Assembly: GCA_963281255.1 (NCBI GenBank)
Contig: OY725505.1
Coordinates: forward strand, 682,001-746,000
From: Aphrocallistes beatrix
Lineage: Eukaryota > Porifera > Hexactinellida > Sceptrulophora > Aphrocallistidae
Direction: 5' to 3'
Length of the DNA stretch: 64,000 nucleotides
Made by a program: the position numbers and the translations under genes. This document shows positions 52,715 to 63,255 of the stretch, piece after piece (the first letter of the stretch is position 1; the number at the start of each line of letters is the position of its first letter). The notes under the pieces were generated by a model, which worked only from the letters and a program-made list of their open reading frames with translations, searched no databases and was not told the DNA's origin.

Positions 52715-53650
52715 ATGGCTGGCATTAGTTCTGGAGATTTACCTCTCATCGCGGTGTGTGGTGCAACAGGCGCACAAGGTGGCAGTGTCGTGAACGCCCT
52801 CCTCGACACAAAAAAGTTCAGAGTCCGAGCTCTGACACGAAATCCCGACGGCGAGAAGGGAAAACTCCTTCTAGGAAAGGGGTGTGAAGTGGTGAAGCTG
52901 GATTTCGACGAGAAAGCTAGCATTCCACCCGCGTTCATTGGTTGTCATGGCGCATTCCTTGTGACCAATTTCTGGGAGCACATGGATGCGAAGAAAGAAT
53001 ATGCACAAGCCACTTCATTGGCTGATGGCTGTAAATCAGCTGGAGTGAAACACGTAGTGTGGAGCACTCTCGAGGACACACGTCTATTCCAAGACGACAT
53101 TCCTAAAATTGGAGAGTACAAATTACCACATTTCGATGAAAAGGGGCGAGCTAACGAGTACATGAAGTCAATAGGACTACCTGTGACACTCCTCTACACT
53201 TCATTCTACTTAGACAACTTCATTACCCAGCTTAAACCTCAGAAACAGGAAGACGGGAGTTTCATAATGTCCTACCCGATGGGAGATGCACTATTGGCAG
53301 GCGTGACAGTAAAGGACATTGGACGGTCAGTGGCTGCTGTCTTCTCGAAGGGCCTAGGGGAACCAGGAGAAAGCGTGGGAGTAGCGAGTGAACATTTGAA
53401 GATGTCTGAGATGGCTGAGTGTCTGAGTGCAGTAAGTGGTCGTAAAGTGGTTTATGTCGCTTTGGAACCGGATGCATACAGGAAATTGGGATTCCCAGGA
53501 GCGACAGAGTTGGGAAACATGTTCCAATTCTACCGAGACCACAGCAAGGAATTATGTGTAACGCGTGACATGAAAGCGGTGAAAGCTCTCTTTCAACCAA
53601 CAACGTTCAAGGAGTTCTGTATTGAGAACCATGGGAAAATCCTAGACTAG
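52715..53650 (+). CDS. NmrA-like family protein (NMRAL1/HSCARG-like)
   Basis: Complete 311-residue single-exon gene. LIAVCGATGAQGGSVVNALL has the Rossmann glycine signature G16-x2-G19-x2-G22 of atypical short-chain dehydrogenases. Later conserved blocks are FRVRALTRNP, GCHGAFLVTNFWEH, GVKHVVWSTLED, LPHFDEKGRANEYMKSIGLP and TLLYTSFYLDNF. Vertebrate NMRAL1 binds NADPH, lacks the usual catalytic tyrosine and senses the NADPH/NADP ratio; a similar sensor role is expected. The length matches the family (about 300). Composition is richer in GC than its flanks, as for an expressed gene. No damage is seen. Confidence 0.95.
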   Translation: MAGISSGDLPLIAVCGATGAQGGSVVNALLDTKKFRVRALTRNPDGEKGKLLLGKGCEVVKLDFDEKASIPPAFIGCHGAFLVTNFWEHMDAKKEYAQATSLADGCKSAGVKHVVWSTLEDTRLFQDDIPKIGEYKLPHFDEKGRANEYMKSIGLPVTLLYTSFYLDNFITQLKPQKQEDGSFIMSYPMGDALLAGVTVKDIGRSVAAVFSKGLGEPGESVGVASEHLKMSEMAECLSAVSGRKVVYVALEPDAYRKLGFPGATELGNMFQFYRDHSKELCVTRDMKAVKALFQPTTFKEFCIENHGKILD

Positions 53651-55410
53651 CTGCTATTAGTCTAGTGCATGTTTACCATAGTATGCCATAGTGTGTGATA
53701 GTTTGACTGCTTACTCCATTTGTCTGTATATCCCAACCTTAGTTCTTAGTTCATAAGTGTGTAGTTAGTTTGGATTAATGTTTGAATGTAGTTTCATTTT
53801 AAGATTGAAACATTTGTAAATTGTGCAATTTCTGTAATAGCCGAATGGGACACCAAATGCTAAGTCATTTCCGGTTTAAGCCGTTTTGAATATAATTGGT
53901 CAAAATTGATTAGAGTAAAACCTGATTTATCCATTATTCTGTAATTCTGAGTAATTTTATGTACAGATAATACCCAGGCATGATTTACATGATTTGCTGT
54001 GTTATTATTCTCCGAAATGGAATGATTCAATCAACTCCTTATACTCGTAAATGTATAAAAGTTAATTAACTCTCTTTTCAAGTTAAGAATGCAAGTTTTA
54101 ATATATTATCTCTCATACTATCTTCCTTGCCATTGCTTTTCCTAGTGATGAGTTTATATTGGATACTTTTCTACATTTCCCGAATTCTTCAGTTTAAAAA
54201 GTACCTGAAAGCAGCACTGAGACACATTTCAACCGCAAATGAGTATGGGAACATGTTTGAACAAGCTGCTTACTACCATCAGACGGAATTAAGAAATATA
54301 CTTATTTAATTTGATAGAATTTGAATCAAATTAAGCGTATCTCTTACCAATTAAATACCTTGACTCGCTAAATAAATCAGTATTATAAATATTTGTATGG
54401 GAAATTATGGGGTGTACGAATACTTTTGTTCAGGCAGTGAATATAAAATAAAGAATATATTAGCACCAGGGTTTACCATTGAAATCCAAGAATTTCGCTC
54501 CTAATATCCAGGACATTTTCAAGAGGGGTTGGAATTAGTGTTTCCCTTAAGATTATTGGAAAGCGCGTTAATTTTGCAATTTCTGTGCAGTGTATTCGGG
54601 TAAATTGCATTATTTAACAACACAATCATGTTATTCAACTAGCTAAGAGTGCTAAATTGCGCGCTTAACCAGCTCTTCGGGAAACACTAGTGGAATGTAT
54701 TCACCTCAGCCTTTGTTTGTTTATTCATATATTCGAGCCAAAATATACACTAGCAATTAGCTACCTTACATAATTAACCAACGAATACGTACGTGTTGCC
54801 ATAATTACGGTTAGCTTTTAGAAATACAGAAGTACTTAGTACTTCTAGACTCTGGAGTCTAAACATTAAAGAGTTGATTCAGCCCTTGAAAAACATCTAG
54901 CGTACTCCGAGTTGAGAATATCTTAAATATTGGATTTCTTAAATCGATGAACCTCCGTTACAGAGGATTTGTGTGCAGGATACCTACATGGCGCTGAGCG
55001 ACAATGTTACCAGTCTATAAACTAAGATCGGTAGTTTTAAGCCCTATTTCGCCACCGAAAAACGTAACAGTAAGCCTTCCTGCTAATAAATACTCCATTT
55101 TGACAACCTGAAGGTCATATCTACACAAATGCTGCTAAAAAATGCTAATATTGTACTAGAGTGTGTATTTAACGGAAAACATAATTGGTCCATTCTTTAA
55201 ACTGCTTATATTCATTCTATATTTTTAAGTTTCAAAGGTGCCAATGAAGATGGTATCCAAGGGTGGCGTCCCAAGTTTGATCACCATTAACCATAACTGA
55301 TAACAATTCTATACTTTAAGAAGGAGCTAATGCTCTTGTTCTTGGTCATCACTCATCACTAGTAACAATAGAAAGAGAGTAAAACTTCATATTTCTAAAT
55401 TAGATATACA
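53651..55410. other. Intergenic with two MITE traces
   Basis: One end of the mariner-type MITE lies near 54390-54435 (GGGGTGTACGAATACTTTTG). A small hAT-like element is at 54536-54689. The rest is unassigned. Confidence 0.6.
54536..54689. mobile_element. Short hAT-like MITE
   Basis: TAGTGTTTCCCTTAAG and CTTCGGGAAACACTA are inverted ends; GCGCG motifs follow inside both. The flanks GTTGGAAT and GTGGAATG are similar but not a clean duplication. Confidence 0.65.
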
Positions 55411-56625
55411 ATGGCTGAAGCTAGAGTTGGAAAAGAAATTAATTTCGATGCACAGTTCGAGGTTCTGCACAGAGTCATTACTCAAACATTTGATGAATTA
55501 TTTCAAGCTTTAAATAAGCGAAGACACGATTTGTTGTCTCAACTGACAGCTATGAAGACGGCACACGACAAGAATTTAGAGTTAGATAAAGCCATCCAAC
55601 AATTGAGAATTACGAAAGAGAATGCACTCGCAACAATGACCAGCAATTTGCTAGGAGAAAACCTCGATCTAATCAAATCAACTTTCGATGTTCAAGTGAA
55701 AACAAAAGAAGAGCTGAAGGAAACTGTTGCAAATTTGAATTTGGTTGAGTTTCGTTGTTTTTCTGAGCGATTTCTGAAAGCCATAGAAGAAATAGATCTG
55801 ATCGAGTTAATTCCTGAATATGTCGGAAGGGAGAATCCGATAATAAAGAGTTGCTCAAAAGGCACTGAGAATGGAAAGTTTAATAATCCTAAAAGAATAG
55901 CTATTGATGACAAAGCGAATGAAGTTTATATAGCAGATAGGCGCAACCAGCGTATACAGGTGATGAGTTTAAATGGAGAATTTCTGAGATCGTTCACACA
56001 TAATGAGATGAAATCGCCTTATGGTATCCGCTTATCTGAGAGGGAATTGTTTGTTACTGATCAAGTGAGTTATTTACTCAAGTTCGATAAATCAGGAAAG
56101 TTCTTGAGGCAATCAGGATCACGTGGTAATGCACCAGGTTGTTTTAATTATATAACAGGCATGTGTCACGAAGCAGGATTAGTTTATGTGTGTGATTTTT
56201 CCTACCAGCGAATTCAAATTTTTGATTCAAATCTAAAATATACAAAAACCTTTGCTTCTGGAGAAATACGTGCGCCAACTGACATTAAGATCTATTCTAA
56301 TTCTATTTTCATATTATCTCAAGTTCATAATGAGATATACTGTTATAATAAAGAATGTCAACTTGAGAGAACAATTCAGCTAACTGGACAGAGAGAACCA
56401 ATGAGTGCAGCCTTGTTTTTCACTTTAGATTCCAAAAGCAACTTTCTTATTTCTGACCAATCAAATCCTGAAACTTCAGAAATCCGTATTTTCTCTCCTA
56501 ATGGAGTCCTTAAGCACTCATTAGGTAGAGGACATCTCAGTTACTTAAACGGTATAGCACTAGACAATAGTGATTCTATAATTTGTGTGAATGATAATGA
56601 AGATGGCTGCTTTCAGAAATATTAA
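55411..56625 (+). CDS. Coiled-coil/NHL-repeat protein (second paralogue)
   Basis: Complete 404-residue frame starting MAEARVGKEINFDAQF. Residues 15-125 form a coiled coil (VITQTFDELFQALNKRRHDL; LDKAIQQLRITKENALATM). NHL blades follow from about 148: NNPKRIAIDDKANEVYIADR with RNQRIQVMSLNGEFLRSF; SPYGIRLSERELFVTDQ; HEAGLVYVCDFSYQRIQIF; and a final LNGIALDNSDSIICVND. RING and B-box are absent, as in the 11-kb gene, but sequence similarity between the two is low outside the repeat signature, so they are old paralogues. Related broken copies are at 57743 and 59132, suggesting a local cluster. Function is unknown; a protein- or RNA-binding adaptor is the family expectation. Confidence 0.9.
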   Translation: MAEARVGKEINFDAQFEVLHRVITQTFDELFQALNKRRHDLLSQLTAMKTAHDKNLELDKAIQQLRITKENALATMTSNLLGENLDLIKSTFDVQVKTKEELKETVANLNLVEFRCFSERFLKAIEEIDLIELIPEYVGRENPIIKSCSKGTENGKFNNPKRIAIDDKANEVYIADRRNQRIQVMSLNGEFLRSFTHNEMKSPYGIRLSERELFVTDQVSYLLKFDKSGKFLRQSGSRGNAPGCFNYITGMCHEAGLVYVCDFSYQRIQIFDSNLKYTKTFASGEIRAPTDIKIYSNSIFILSQVHNEIYCYNKECQLERTIQLTGQREPMSAALFFTLDSKSNFLISDQSNPETSEIRIFSPNGVLKHSLGRGHLSYLNGIALDNSDSIICVNDNEDGCFQKY

Positions 56626-57742
56626 TGCCATTTTTCTCAACGCCTAGAAGACTTGATTAATTTCTTTTTCTTAATCTTCCAAATGAGATATTTTTTGAAT
56701 TATTGTTGCTTTATAGTTATTCTTTGTTAGTGATATAGTGTGTCTACCCTTTCTAAAATTTAAATTTGTGTATCCCCAATTGAAAATCCATTTTGTGCAA
56801 TTAATTTTATAATTTTTAATTAGAAACGTTTGATTCTAACATTACTGTTGCTGTACTTAATATTCTCAAATTTAAGAACGGGTTTCAAAAAAATAACTAA
56901 TAGATCAAAAACTAAGAAATAGAAGTATACGTCTTACGACATACTAAGACTATGGAACTAGGCTTTATATAGGTAACAGTGTGAAACCTTGTTCTATCTG
57001 TTGAGACCTCCTGTGAGATTTTGGCGGGGTATTGCTTTTACTTGAAATTTCCTCATTTTCCCCGCTTTTTTATTCCAAATATAATACATTTCTAATGCGT
57101 CACCTTTATTTCTACTTGTATTTGTCACTGTCGACGAGCATCTTCCCACGTTGTTCTCTGTAACGCGATGTTAGTTTCCTTCCCCTGGAGGCTCTTCTCA
57201 AGTCATGATATCGATCTCTTTCGTGGCTGTTACTTTCTCGTGGATACTTACAGAACTGTGAAGCAGTAGATACTATAGAGAAATAGTAGTAATATAGTTT
57301 ATTGAATAAGTTATAAACTAAGTACGATGCTAAGCTCTAAAAATTCTTACTCGTGTCTAATCACTAACTGAACTCAACCACGCAGCTACTTCTGTCATCT
57401 CAAGCTTCTCCACTACAGATAATACCATTGTACTCCACTCCTATCATCTTCAGTGGTGCAGTGTCGGAATTAAAGTGGAGGAGCGTCTATAAAAAATTAT
57501 TTAAGCCTAAATGTTGTTATGATGTGAACATATCCATAAATATTGTCACAAAAGGTTTGCGATCGGTGCTCCTACATAATTACGAAAGAATAATGCAACT
57601 AAGAAAATATAGTTTACAATCATTGAAAAGATAGTCTACTAGTTCGTCAAGAAAATTTTTAACGAGTTATCTCTCTGAAAATTAGTGAGGGAAGGCAGCT
57701 ACAGCCCTGATCATCCGACAAGAGCAACCATCGCATACAAGA
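56626..57742. other. Intergenic, nothing recognised
   Basis: AT-rich. A GGCGGGG ... CCCCGC pair at 57023-57065 is a weak inverted repeat. Confidence 0.5.
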
Positions 57743-57830
57743 GATGAGTTTAAACGGAGAATTTCTGAGATCATTCACTGATGATCAGCTGGAATCACCT
57801 CATGGTATTTGCTTATCTGAGAAGGAATTG
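57743..57830 (+). pseudogene. NHL-gene fragment
   Basis: EMSLNGEFLRSFTDDQ and SPHGICLSEKEL parallel MSLNGEFLRSFTHNEM and SPYGIRLSEREL of the gene at 55411. About 30 codons survive in two frames. Confidence 0.85.
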
Positions 57831-58069
57831 TGCTTTTTCGTGCTTTTTTTTCGTGATTTCCTCATGCAGGCGAATAATTACGCTGACTCTGACGCAGGGG
57901 AGAAGGAAAGTATTTGATTGGTCTGATCTTTCCCGTTTTTTCGTCTCTCTGTCCCAATACTGCTCCCACCAATGATCCGCAGCGATACCTCACCAGATGC
58001 ATTGCACTTCAGCCTTAAATTTTAATACTTGTAGAATGTGTATATAAATTATTCACACATGTAATATAA

Positions 58070-58280
58070 CTGTCATCAAAAGATGATGACTCATCACTCT
58101 GTTATGACGTAATCATTACGCATCAAAAATTTAGAAATTGACAAATTTGATATACTATACAGTAAGACATATATTTAGAGATGTTATCTCCCTTATTATT
58201 AATCAGTGTGAGCCCAGGCGCCAAAGGGCGCCTCTGGCGGACACTTTACGGCCACTAGCCCCGCAGCGCAAGCACGCGGA
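58070..58280 (+). mobile_element. CRE-MITE copy F, right half only
   Basis: From ATCAAAAGATGATGACTCAT to CGCAGCGCAAGCACGCGGAC. The single CRE position reads TGACGTAA, mutated. Confidence 0.78.
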
Positions 58281-58537
58281 CTTCTAAAAATATTTGTATG
58301 TGTGAAATTAAAGATATTTCTTTTATTACTGTGTTCCTATGTTATGAGCATTCACTTGTTGCTTAAATGTGTCTAGCGAATATTAAGTTGCAATTCAGAC
58401 ACATTAGATTATTGTTGATTAGCATATATTACACCACCTAGTGTAACCAACTGGAAATTCCAGTAGTTTCCATAGCAAACTTTGACATAGATTGGTATAC
58501 TGATATTACATATAACACAGATTGTGTCTTATAGTTA
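58281..58537. other. Spacer between two CRE-MITEs
   Basis: Nothing recognised. Confidence 0.5.
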
Positions 58538-59091
58538 ACAAGCGCGCTTCGCGCTTGCTTGCGCTGCGCGGCTGGCGGACACTTTGTGTACGCCGGAGGC
58601 TCCCTTCGGTCGCCTGGAGGTGACATTGGTTAATTATAAGGGAGATAACATCTCTAAATATGTCCATCTTAGTGTTGAAAACGATTTCACTCGAATGATC
58701 ACCAAATTTGTCAATTTTAAAATTTTTGATGCGTAATGATGACGTCATAACAAAGTGATGAGTCATCATTTTTTGATGAAAGTCGCATCATATGTGAGGT
58801 ATGTTAGTATACAGATTCTATTAAAATTTCAGCCTTCTATCTCCTATAATGGCTGAGTTATGCCCGAATAACTGTGTTGCTTAACTTTTAAAAATGTGAC
58901 AATGACGTCATAATTCCATGATGAGTCGACATTTTGCTCTGAGCTCAGAACATACTGGAGCCATAGCCAAAATACTCCCACATGCCAAAAATTAGCTTTC
59001 TATGACCGGCAGTTTCTTCAATCAATTCGTTACAGAGAGAGATATATATATATATACACATACACAATAATCGAGTTTTAATAGTAAGGAT
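58538..59091 (-). mobile_element. CRE-MITE copy G, full length
   Basis: Reverse orientation, both family ends present (ACAAGCGCGCTTCGC and GAGTTTTAATAGTAAGGAT). Both TGACGTCA sites are intact near 58740 and 58903. It ends 40 bases before the start codon of the NHL pseudogene. Confidence 0.9.
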
Positions 59092-59131
59092 GTATAATAT
59101 TTCTATTCATCACAAATCCTATTTCACAAAC

Positions 59132-60077
59132 AATGGCAACAATCAATCCAAATTTAGAAACAAATATTGCGATTGCTCTATACGACACAATTGCACATTT
59201 CGATCGAGTGGACACGCGTATTATAGGTCGCGAGGAGGGACACTCTTAAAAAGTAGCACAGCTTCGCGATGACTTTCACGCCAAAGGGACCGCTCATCTG
59301 GCTGACATTCAAGAGTTGGAACAGACACAACAGCAACTGAGACGAAAGAAAAGTATCCTTAACCTCTCCGCTCACGAGCAAGTCGTACTCGTGTACGAGC
59401 AGGCCAAGCAGCAGCTGTGTGTTCCCACCTCACTCCCCAACCTCTCCTTCTCCTGTCCCACCCTCTCTCTCCTTCAGACCCAGATAGAGCAGTTCGGGGA
59501 GGTAGTCCAGCTGTAAGCACCGCATTATTCTTAAAAGACACAATCCATCCGGGCATGCCTAATTTACGGGACGGGACGGGTTAAGATGCCTAATTTACGG
59601 GACGGGACGGGTTAAGATGCCTAATTTATGGGACGGGACGGGTTAAGATGCCTAATTTATGGGACGGGACGGGACCATCCCGGAAAATCTAGGTACCTAA
59701 TTTACGGGACGGGACGAGTCAAGATGCCTAATTTACGGTACGAGATGCCGTCCCGTCCCGTAAATTAGGCATCTAGATTTTACGGGACTCCCATTCCGTT
59801 CCGTAAATTAGGCATGCCCATCCATCCTAATCGCTGGTACGTATAGGAGAGGTGATAAGCAGCTTAATGGTGAAGGATTGTCTCTAGACGAAGTGAATGG
59901 GAAGCTGTATATAGCGGATTATTGAAACAGTCGCGTACAAGTACTGTCCTTCTAAGGAGAGTTTTTATCTCACTTTGGAGAGGAAGTACTACGTATTCAG
60001 ACCTTGGGGGATATCAGTCACTGATAATCACATCCTCGTAACAGACCGAGCCACCAACTACTCAACAGAGCTGGTGG
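59132..60077 (+). pseudogene. NHL-repeat gene, broken
   Basis: Opens MATINPNLETNIAIALYDTI, then an in-frame stop. A coiled-coil stretch (ADIQELEQTQQQLRRKKSIL; HEQVVLVYEQAKQQ) ends at LQTQIEQFGEVVQL and stop. A hAT-like element (59551-59819) interrupts it. NHL coding resumes with GLSLDEVNGKLYIADY, stop, NSRVQVLSF, stop, GEFLSHFGEE, and DISVTDNHILVTDRATN before CRE-MITE H cuts it off. The gene shape (coil then NHL) matches the two intact paralogues. Confidence 0.87.
59551..59819. mobile_element. hAT-like element containing a minisatellite
   Basis: GGGCATGCCTAATTTACGG and CCGTAAATTAGGCATGCCC are its ends, flanked by an exact 8-bp duplication, ATCCATCC (59543-59550 and 59820-59827). The left half is four tandem copies of about 31 bp (GATGCCTAATTTACGGGACG plus GGACGGGTTAA). 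The array incorporates the terminal sequence itself. Confidence 0.92.
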
Positions 60078-60304
60078 TGGTGACTCATCACTGTTATGAC
60101 GTCATCATTACGCAATCAAAATTTAAAAAATTGACAACTTTGGTCATTTGTCTTGCGATATCGATTATAACAGTAGGACAGACGTATTTATGGATGTTAT
60201 CTCCCTTACAATTAATCAATGTGACCCTAGTCGCCCAATGGGCGCCTCTGGCGGACACTTTGTGTCCGACAGCCACGCAGCGTAAGCAAGCAAAGCGCGC
60301 TTGT
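60078..60304 (+). mobile_element. CRE-MITE copy H, right half
   Basis: From GGTGACTCATCACTG to GCAAAGCGCGCTTGT. One intact TGACGTCA near 60096. It truncates the NHL pseudogene. Confidence 0.8.
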
Positions 60305-60959
60305 TAATAATGATAAATGGAAAAAGATCGATACAAATTCTGAGGTTAATACACTCACTTTTGGCTTACAGTATTAATATTGGCCAGTGAATAATGCTTT
60401 CAGCCGATGAACAGAAGTAAGACTGGAACAGAATTATTTAACTCGCGCATGAAGTCCCGAATGCACCCTTTCTATCCTTGCGGATAGTACTATAGGATGT
60501 AAACTTATTTCTGAGGGAACAGGATGATAATTATATCAATTGCAAATACTAGTAGACACATGCATTAGAGTCAGATACCATTATATGAATTCACATCTGC
60601 TGCTGCACATTTCTAAACTGAGTGATTTGAATATGTAGATTTCGACTTTGGCATATATTTAAGTAGCTGCCGTGGTTTGAATGAATTAGTCCCATGGATA
60701 GTTTCATTTACTATACACTTAAGTAAAATACATCTTTGAACAAGCATTGGAGTTTCGAGATAATAGAAACTCTCAAATTAAGGAAATGTAGTTCTCTCTC
60801 TCCCAGTGATATATATATGCAGTTGATAGCTGGGTCTACTGCAAGACTGTGAGGAGTACAGAGAAAAATATGTACTCCTCATAAAAAAAATTTAATCAAA
60901 TGATTCAAATCAAACAGCCTTTATTGCATTACTTTAGCGTTAGTATCTAATACGCGTAA
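60305..60959. other. Intergenic, nothing recognised
   Basis: AT-rich; no frame or repeat called. Confidence 0.5.
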
Positions 60960-61810
60960 ATCCTTAAATGAGCAAGATGATCAGAAATTTGTAAAGTAAG
61001 ACATTATGTAACTCAATGATTATTCAGATATACCTGGTAAATGAAGTAGTAAGTGATTTAAAATGAAAGTCATGGCTATATTAATTATTATATATTTAGA
61101 ATGCATAAGCTAAATACAAATCATTTTCTATAAATAGCATACTAAGTACTGAAGTTAGTCATTTCACTTACGTTTAAATTCTAGCAGATATCCAACTGTG
61201 TTGGTGTATGTGAAGAGAATCTAGTATATAAAAGCTACTAGATGTATTGATTATATACTTAATAGCTATAGCTAATCATATTATTACTTAATAGCAGAGC
61301 ATTAAAGGAGCGCACTACTATTTGAGGAGTGGAAGCCGGAGCAGCGCTCCTATCTTTGAGGAGTACGCACAATTGAGCGCATTACATAAAATAAAATTTG
61401 TTTCCACAATTTCCCCTGATATCTAATACTTTTTCTTGCCGTTCCCAGCTGAAGTTAAATTCAAGATAAATTTAAATTTGAACTTGGGCTTTTAAAGAAG
61501 GATTATATCATGTGGTAGTATGCAATTTTTCGATTATTTCAATCGTGTTTGAATGTTGGAATAAATTGTATTGCATAACGCACTATTTTGGAAAGAAATT
61601 TCGAAAAGTATTTTGAATGAGCAAATAGAGGAGCGGGAGTGCGCTCAAATTATAGCTAAGGAGCCCTAAATGCTCTGCTTAATAGTTGTAACTATCGACA
61701 ATCATGAGAATCAAGTGAAAATACAATTATCTCATACGGCTCTTAGATGACTTAATTCACAGTATAGCCACGCATGAAAGTATCTGGCGTATTTAATTAT
61801 TGGATATAGA
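60960..61810. repeat. Inverted segmental duplication, arm 2
   Basis: Reverse complement partner of 47940-48800, diverged, with the same hAT insertion at the matching place. It ends about 220 bp upstream of the RBR gene. Confidence 0.88.
61295..61677. mobile_element. Non-autonomous hAT element
   Basis: CAGAGCATTAAAGGAGCGCAC at the left; the right end is AGCCCTAAATGCTCTG. It is flanked by an exact 8-bp duplication, CTTAATAG (61287-61294 and 61678-61685). Confidence 0.93.
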
Positions 61811-62032
61811 CAATGATACGCAATAAATCCCGATTCCTTGCGGCAGCAAAAATTATAGAAACCTCTCTCTGGAGTGCAGTTATTCAATCGAGGTTATAAT
61901 TCATGTATATACGGTCTGTGTATTGAAATTAGAAATTTCATTTTCATATTTCTTCCATGCATCAAGTATAAATATCAAAAACAATCCCTTTAAATATCTT
62001 CATTAGTTTCATGATATCTTTTATTCGGTTAG

Positions 62033-62971
62033 ATGGATGAAATCTATTTTGAAGAAAAGAATTACGTTGACTGTGCAGTCTGTTCAGAAAGCAAACAAGA
62101 TAGCGAGATGATCGAGAAAGAATGCTGTGCACAATTAATCTGCGAAGAATGCATGAAAAGCTACTGCGCTGAGAAGATAAAAGAAGGAATGTTCAAGATT
62201 GAATGTCCTTTCACTACATGTGAGAAGAAGTTGGATCACGGGATGATCTTGAACAACCTAGAAGAAGAGACTCATAAGAAGTTATTCAGAAAATTAATAG
62301 CAGAGTCATTAAGCAATCCCTGTGTCAAGTCATGTCCTGGTTGCTCTAGGCTGGAGACAATTTCAGATCAGAAGCTCCGGAAAATGGGAAATGGAATTAA
62401 GTCTTGGTTTTTTCCTACAAACCCAAAAGAAACTCAAATCAGTTGCCTCGATTGTGATCTCAATTGGTGTTTCCTTTGCCATGCTCCCTGGCACGAGGAC
62501 ATATCATGTTCTACTTACATGAAAGGAGATCAAGCATTCACTAAATGGATGAGTTGGAAATCTGGTTCAGAGTTCAATGCTCATTTCTGTCCGAAATGCC
62601 ATGTCCCAATCCAACGTTCCACTGGATGTTCTAGTATGGAGTGTACTCAGTGTCAGGTACACTGGTGCTATGACTGTGGACGGTGTGTGGTTTCACATGA
62701 TTCCATATTTGGACCGCATTACTTAAAAACAGCACTTAAAGGCTGCCTTGCGCCTCCTTACCTTTACTTCAACAGTATACCTATTACCTACTTCTATCGC
62801 ATTCTGTTGCTTATACTCATGCCACTCCAAGCAATTATGGGAATTAAACCACTGCTTAATATAGTGACAATGCCATTAAATATGTTTGCTCAAACAATGT
62901 TGCACTTAATACAGTTTTCTTGGAGTTCTTTCATGATGATTTCATCCATATTTATGAAGAATTTAGTGTAA
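62033..62971 (+). CDS. RBR-type E3 ubiquitin ligase with hydrophobic tail
   Basis: 312-residue frame starting MDEIYFEEKNYVDCAVC. RING1 spans about 14-63 (C14, C17, C32, C37, C40, C58, C63). IBR spans about 101-159 (CPGC; CLDCDLNWCFLC; H154; C159). RING2 spans about 186-215: CPKC, then STGCSSMECTQC with C199 the expected catalytic cysteine that accepts ubiquitin, then CYDC. Residues 245-308 are strongly hydrophobic (YFYRILLLILMPLQAIM; LLNIVTMPLNMF), two or more membrane segments like the tails of the RNF144/RNF19 group, so it is probably membrane-bound. The frame stops after FMKNLV, whereas the copy at 15.4 kb continues for 30 residues. The first ATG fits the RING1 start. Confidence 0.9.
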   Translation: MDEIYFEEKNYVDCAVCSESKQDSEMIEKECCAQLICEECMKSYCAEKIKEGMFKIECPFTTCEKKLDHGMILNNLEEETHKKLFRKLIAESLSNPCVKSCPGCSRLETISDQKLRKMGNGIKSWFFPTNPKETQISCLDCDLNWCFLCHAPWHEDISCSTYMKGDQAFTKWMSWKSGSEFNAHFCPKCHVPIQRSTGCSSMECTQCQVHWCYDCGRCVVSHDSIFGPHYLKTALKGCLAPPYLYFNSIPITYFYRILLLILMPLQAIMGIKPLLNIVTMPLNMFAQTMLHLIQFSWSSFMMISSIFMKNLV

Positions 62972-63255
62972 CTCTTCAATCCATGTTATGGATTATCTCT
63001 TTATACCAAGATGTGTGAAAAACTGAATTTGCAACATATGTAGAGTCTTTCTGAATAGCCTTTTATATTTTTAGAAAGTCAATGAATAGATTCAGAATAT
63101 GTAACTTTGTAATTGACATGTAAACTGATGCTATTATTTGTGAAGAGTGTATATTTCATAATATCATATTCTTAGTTCCCTTATCGCTAAAGATCATTCC
63201 ATTTATTTATCTAGTTTTATTGTGATATGATTAAGAATATAATGCTTGTATAAAT
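62972..63255. other. 3' flank of the RBR gene
   Basis: Conserved with 15205-15400, so the duplication included the 3' UTR. Confidence 0.7.

Noticed and set aside
53262-53603. 113-codon minus-strand frame opposite the NmrA-like gene
   Set aside because: Shadow of a well-conserved plus-strand gene.
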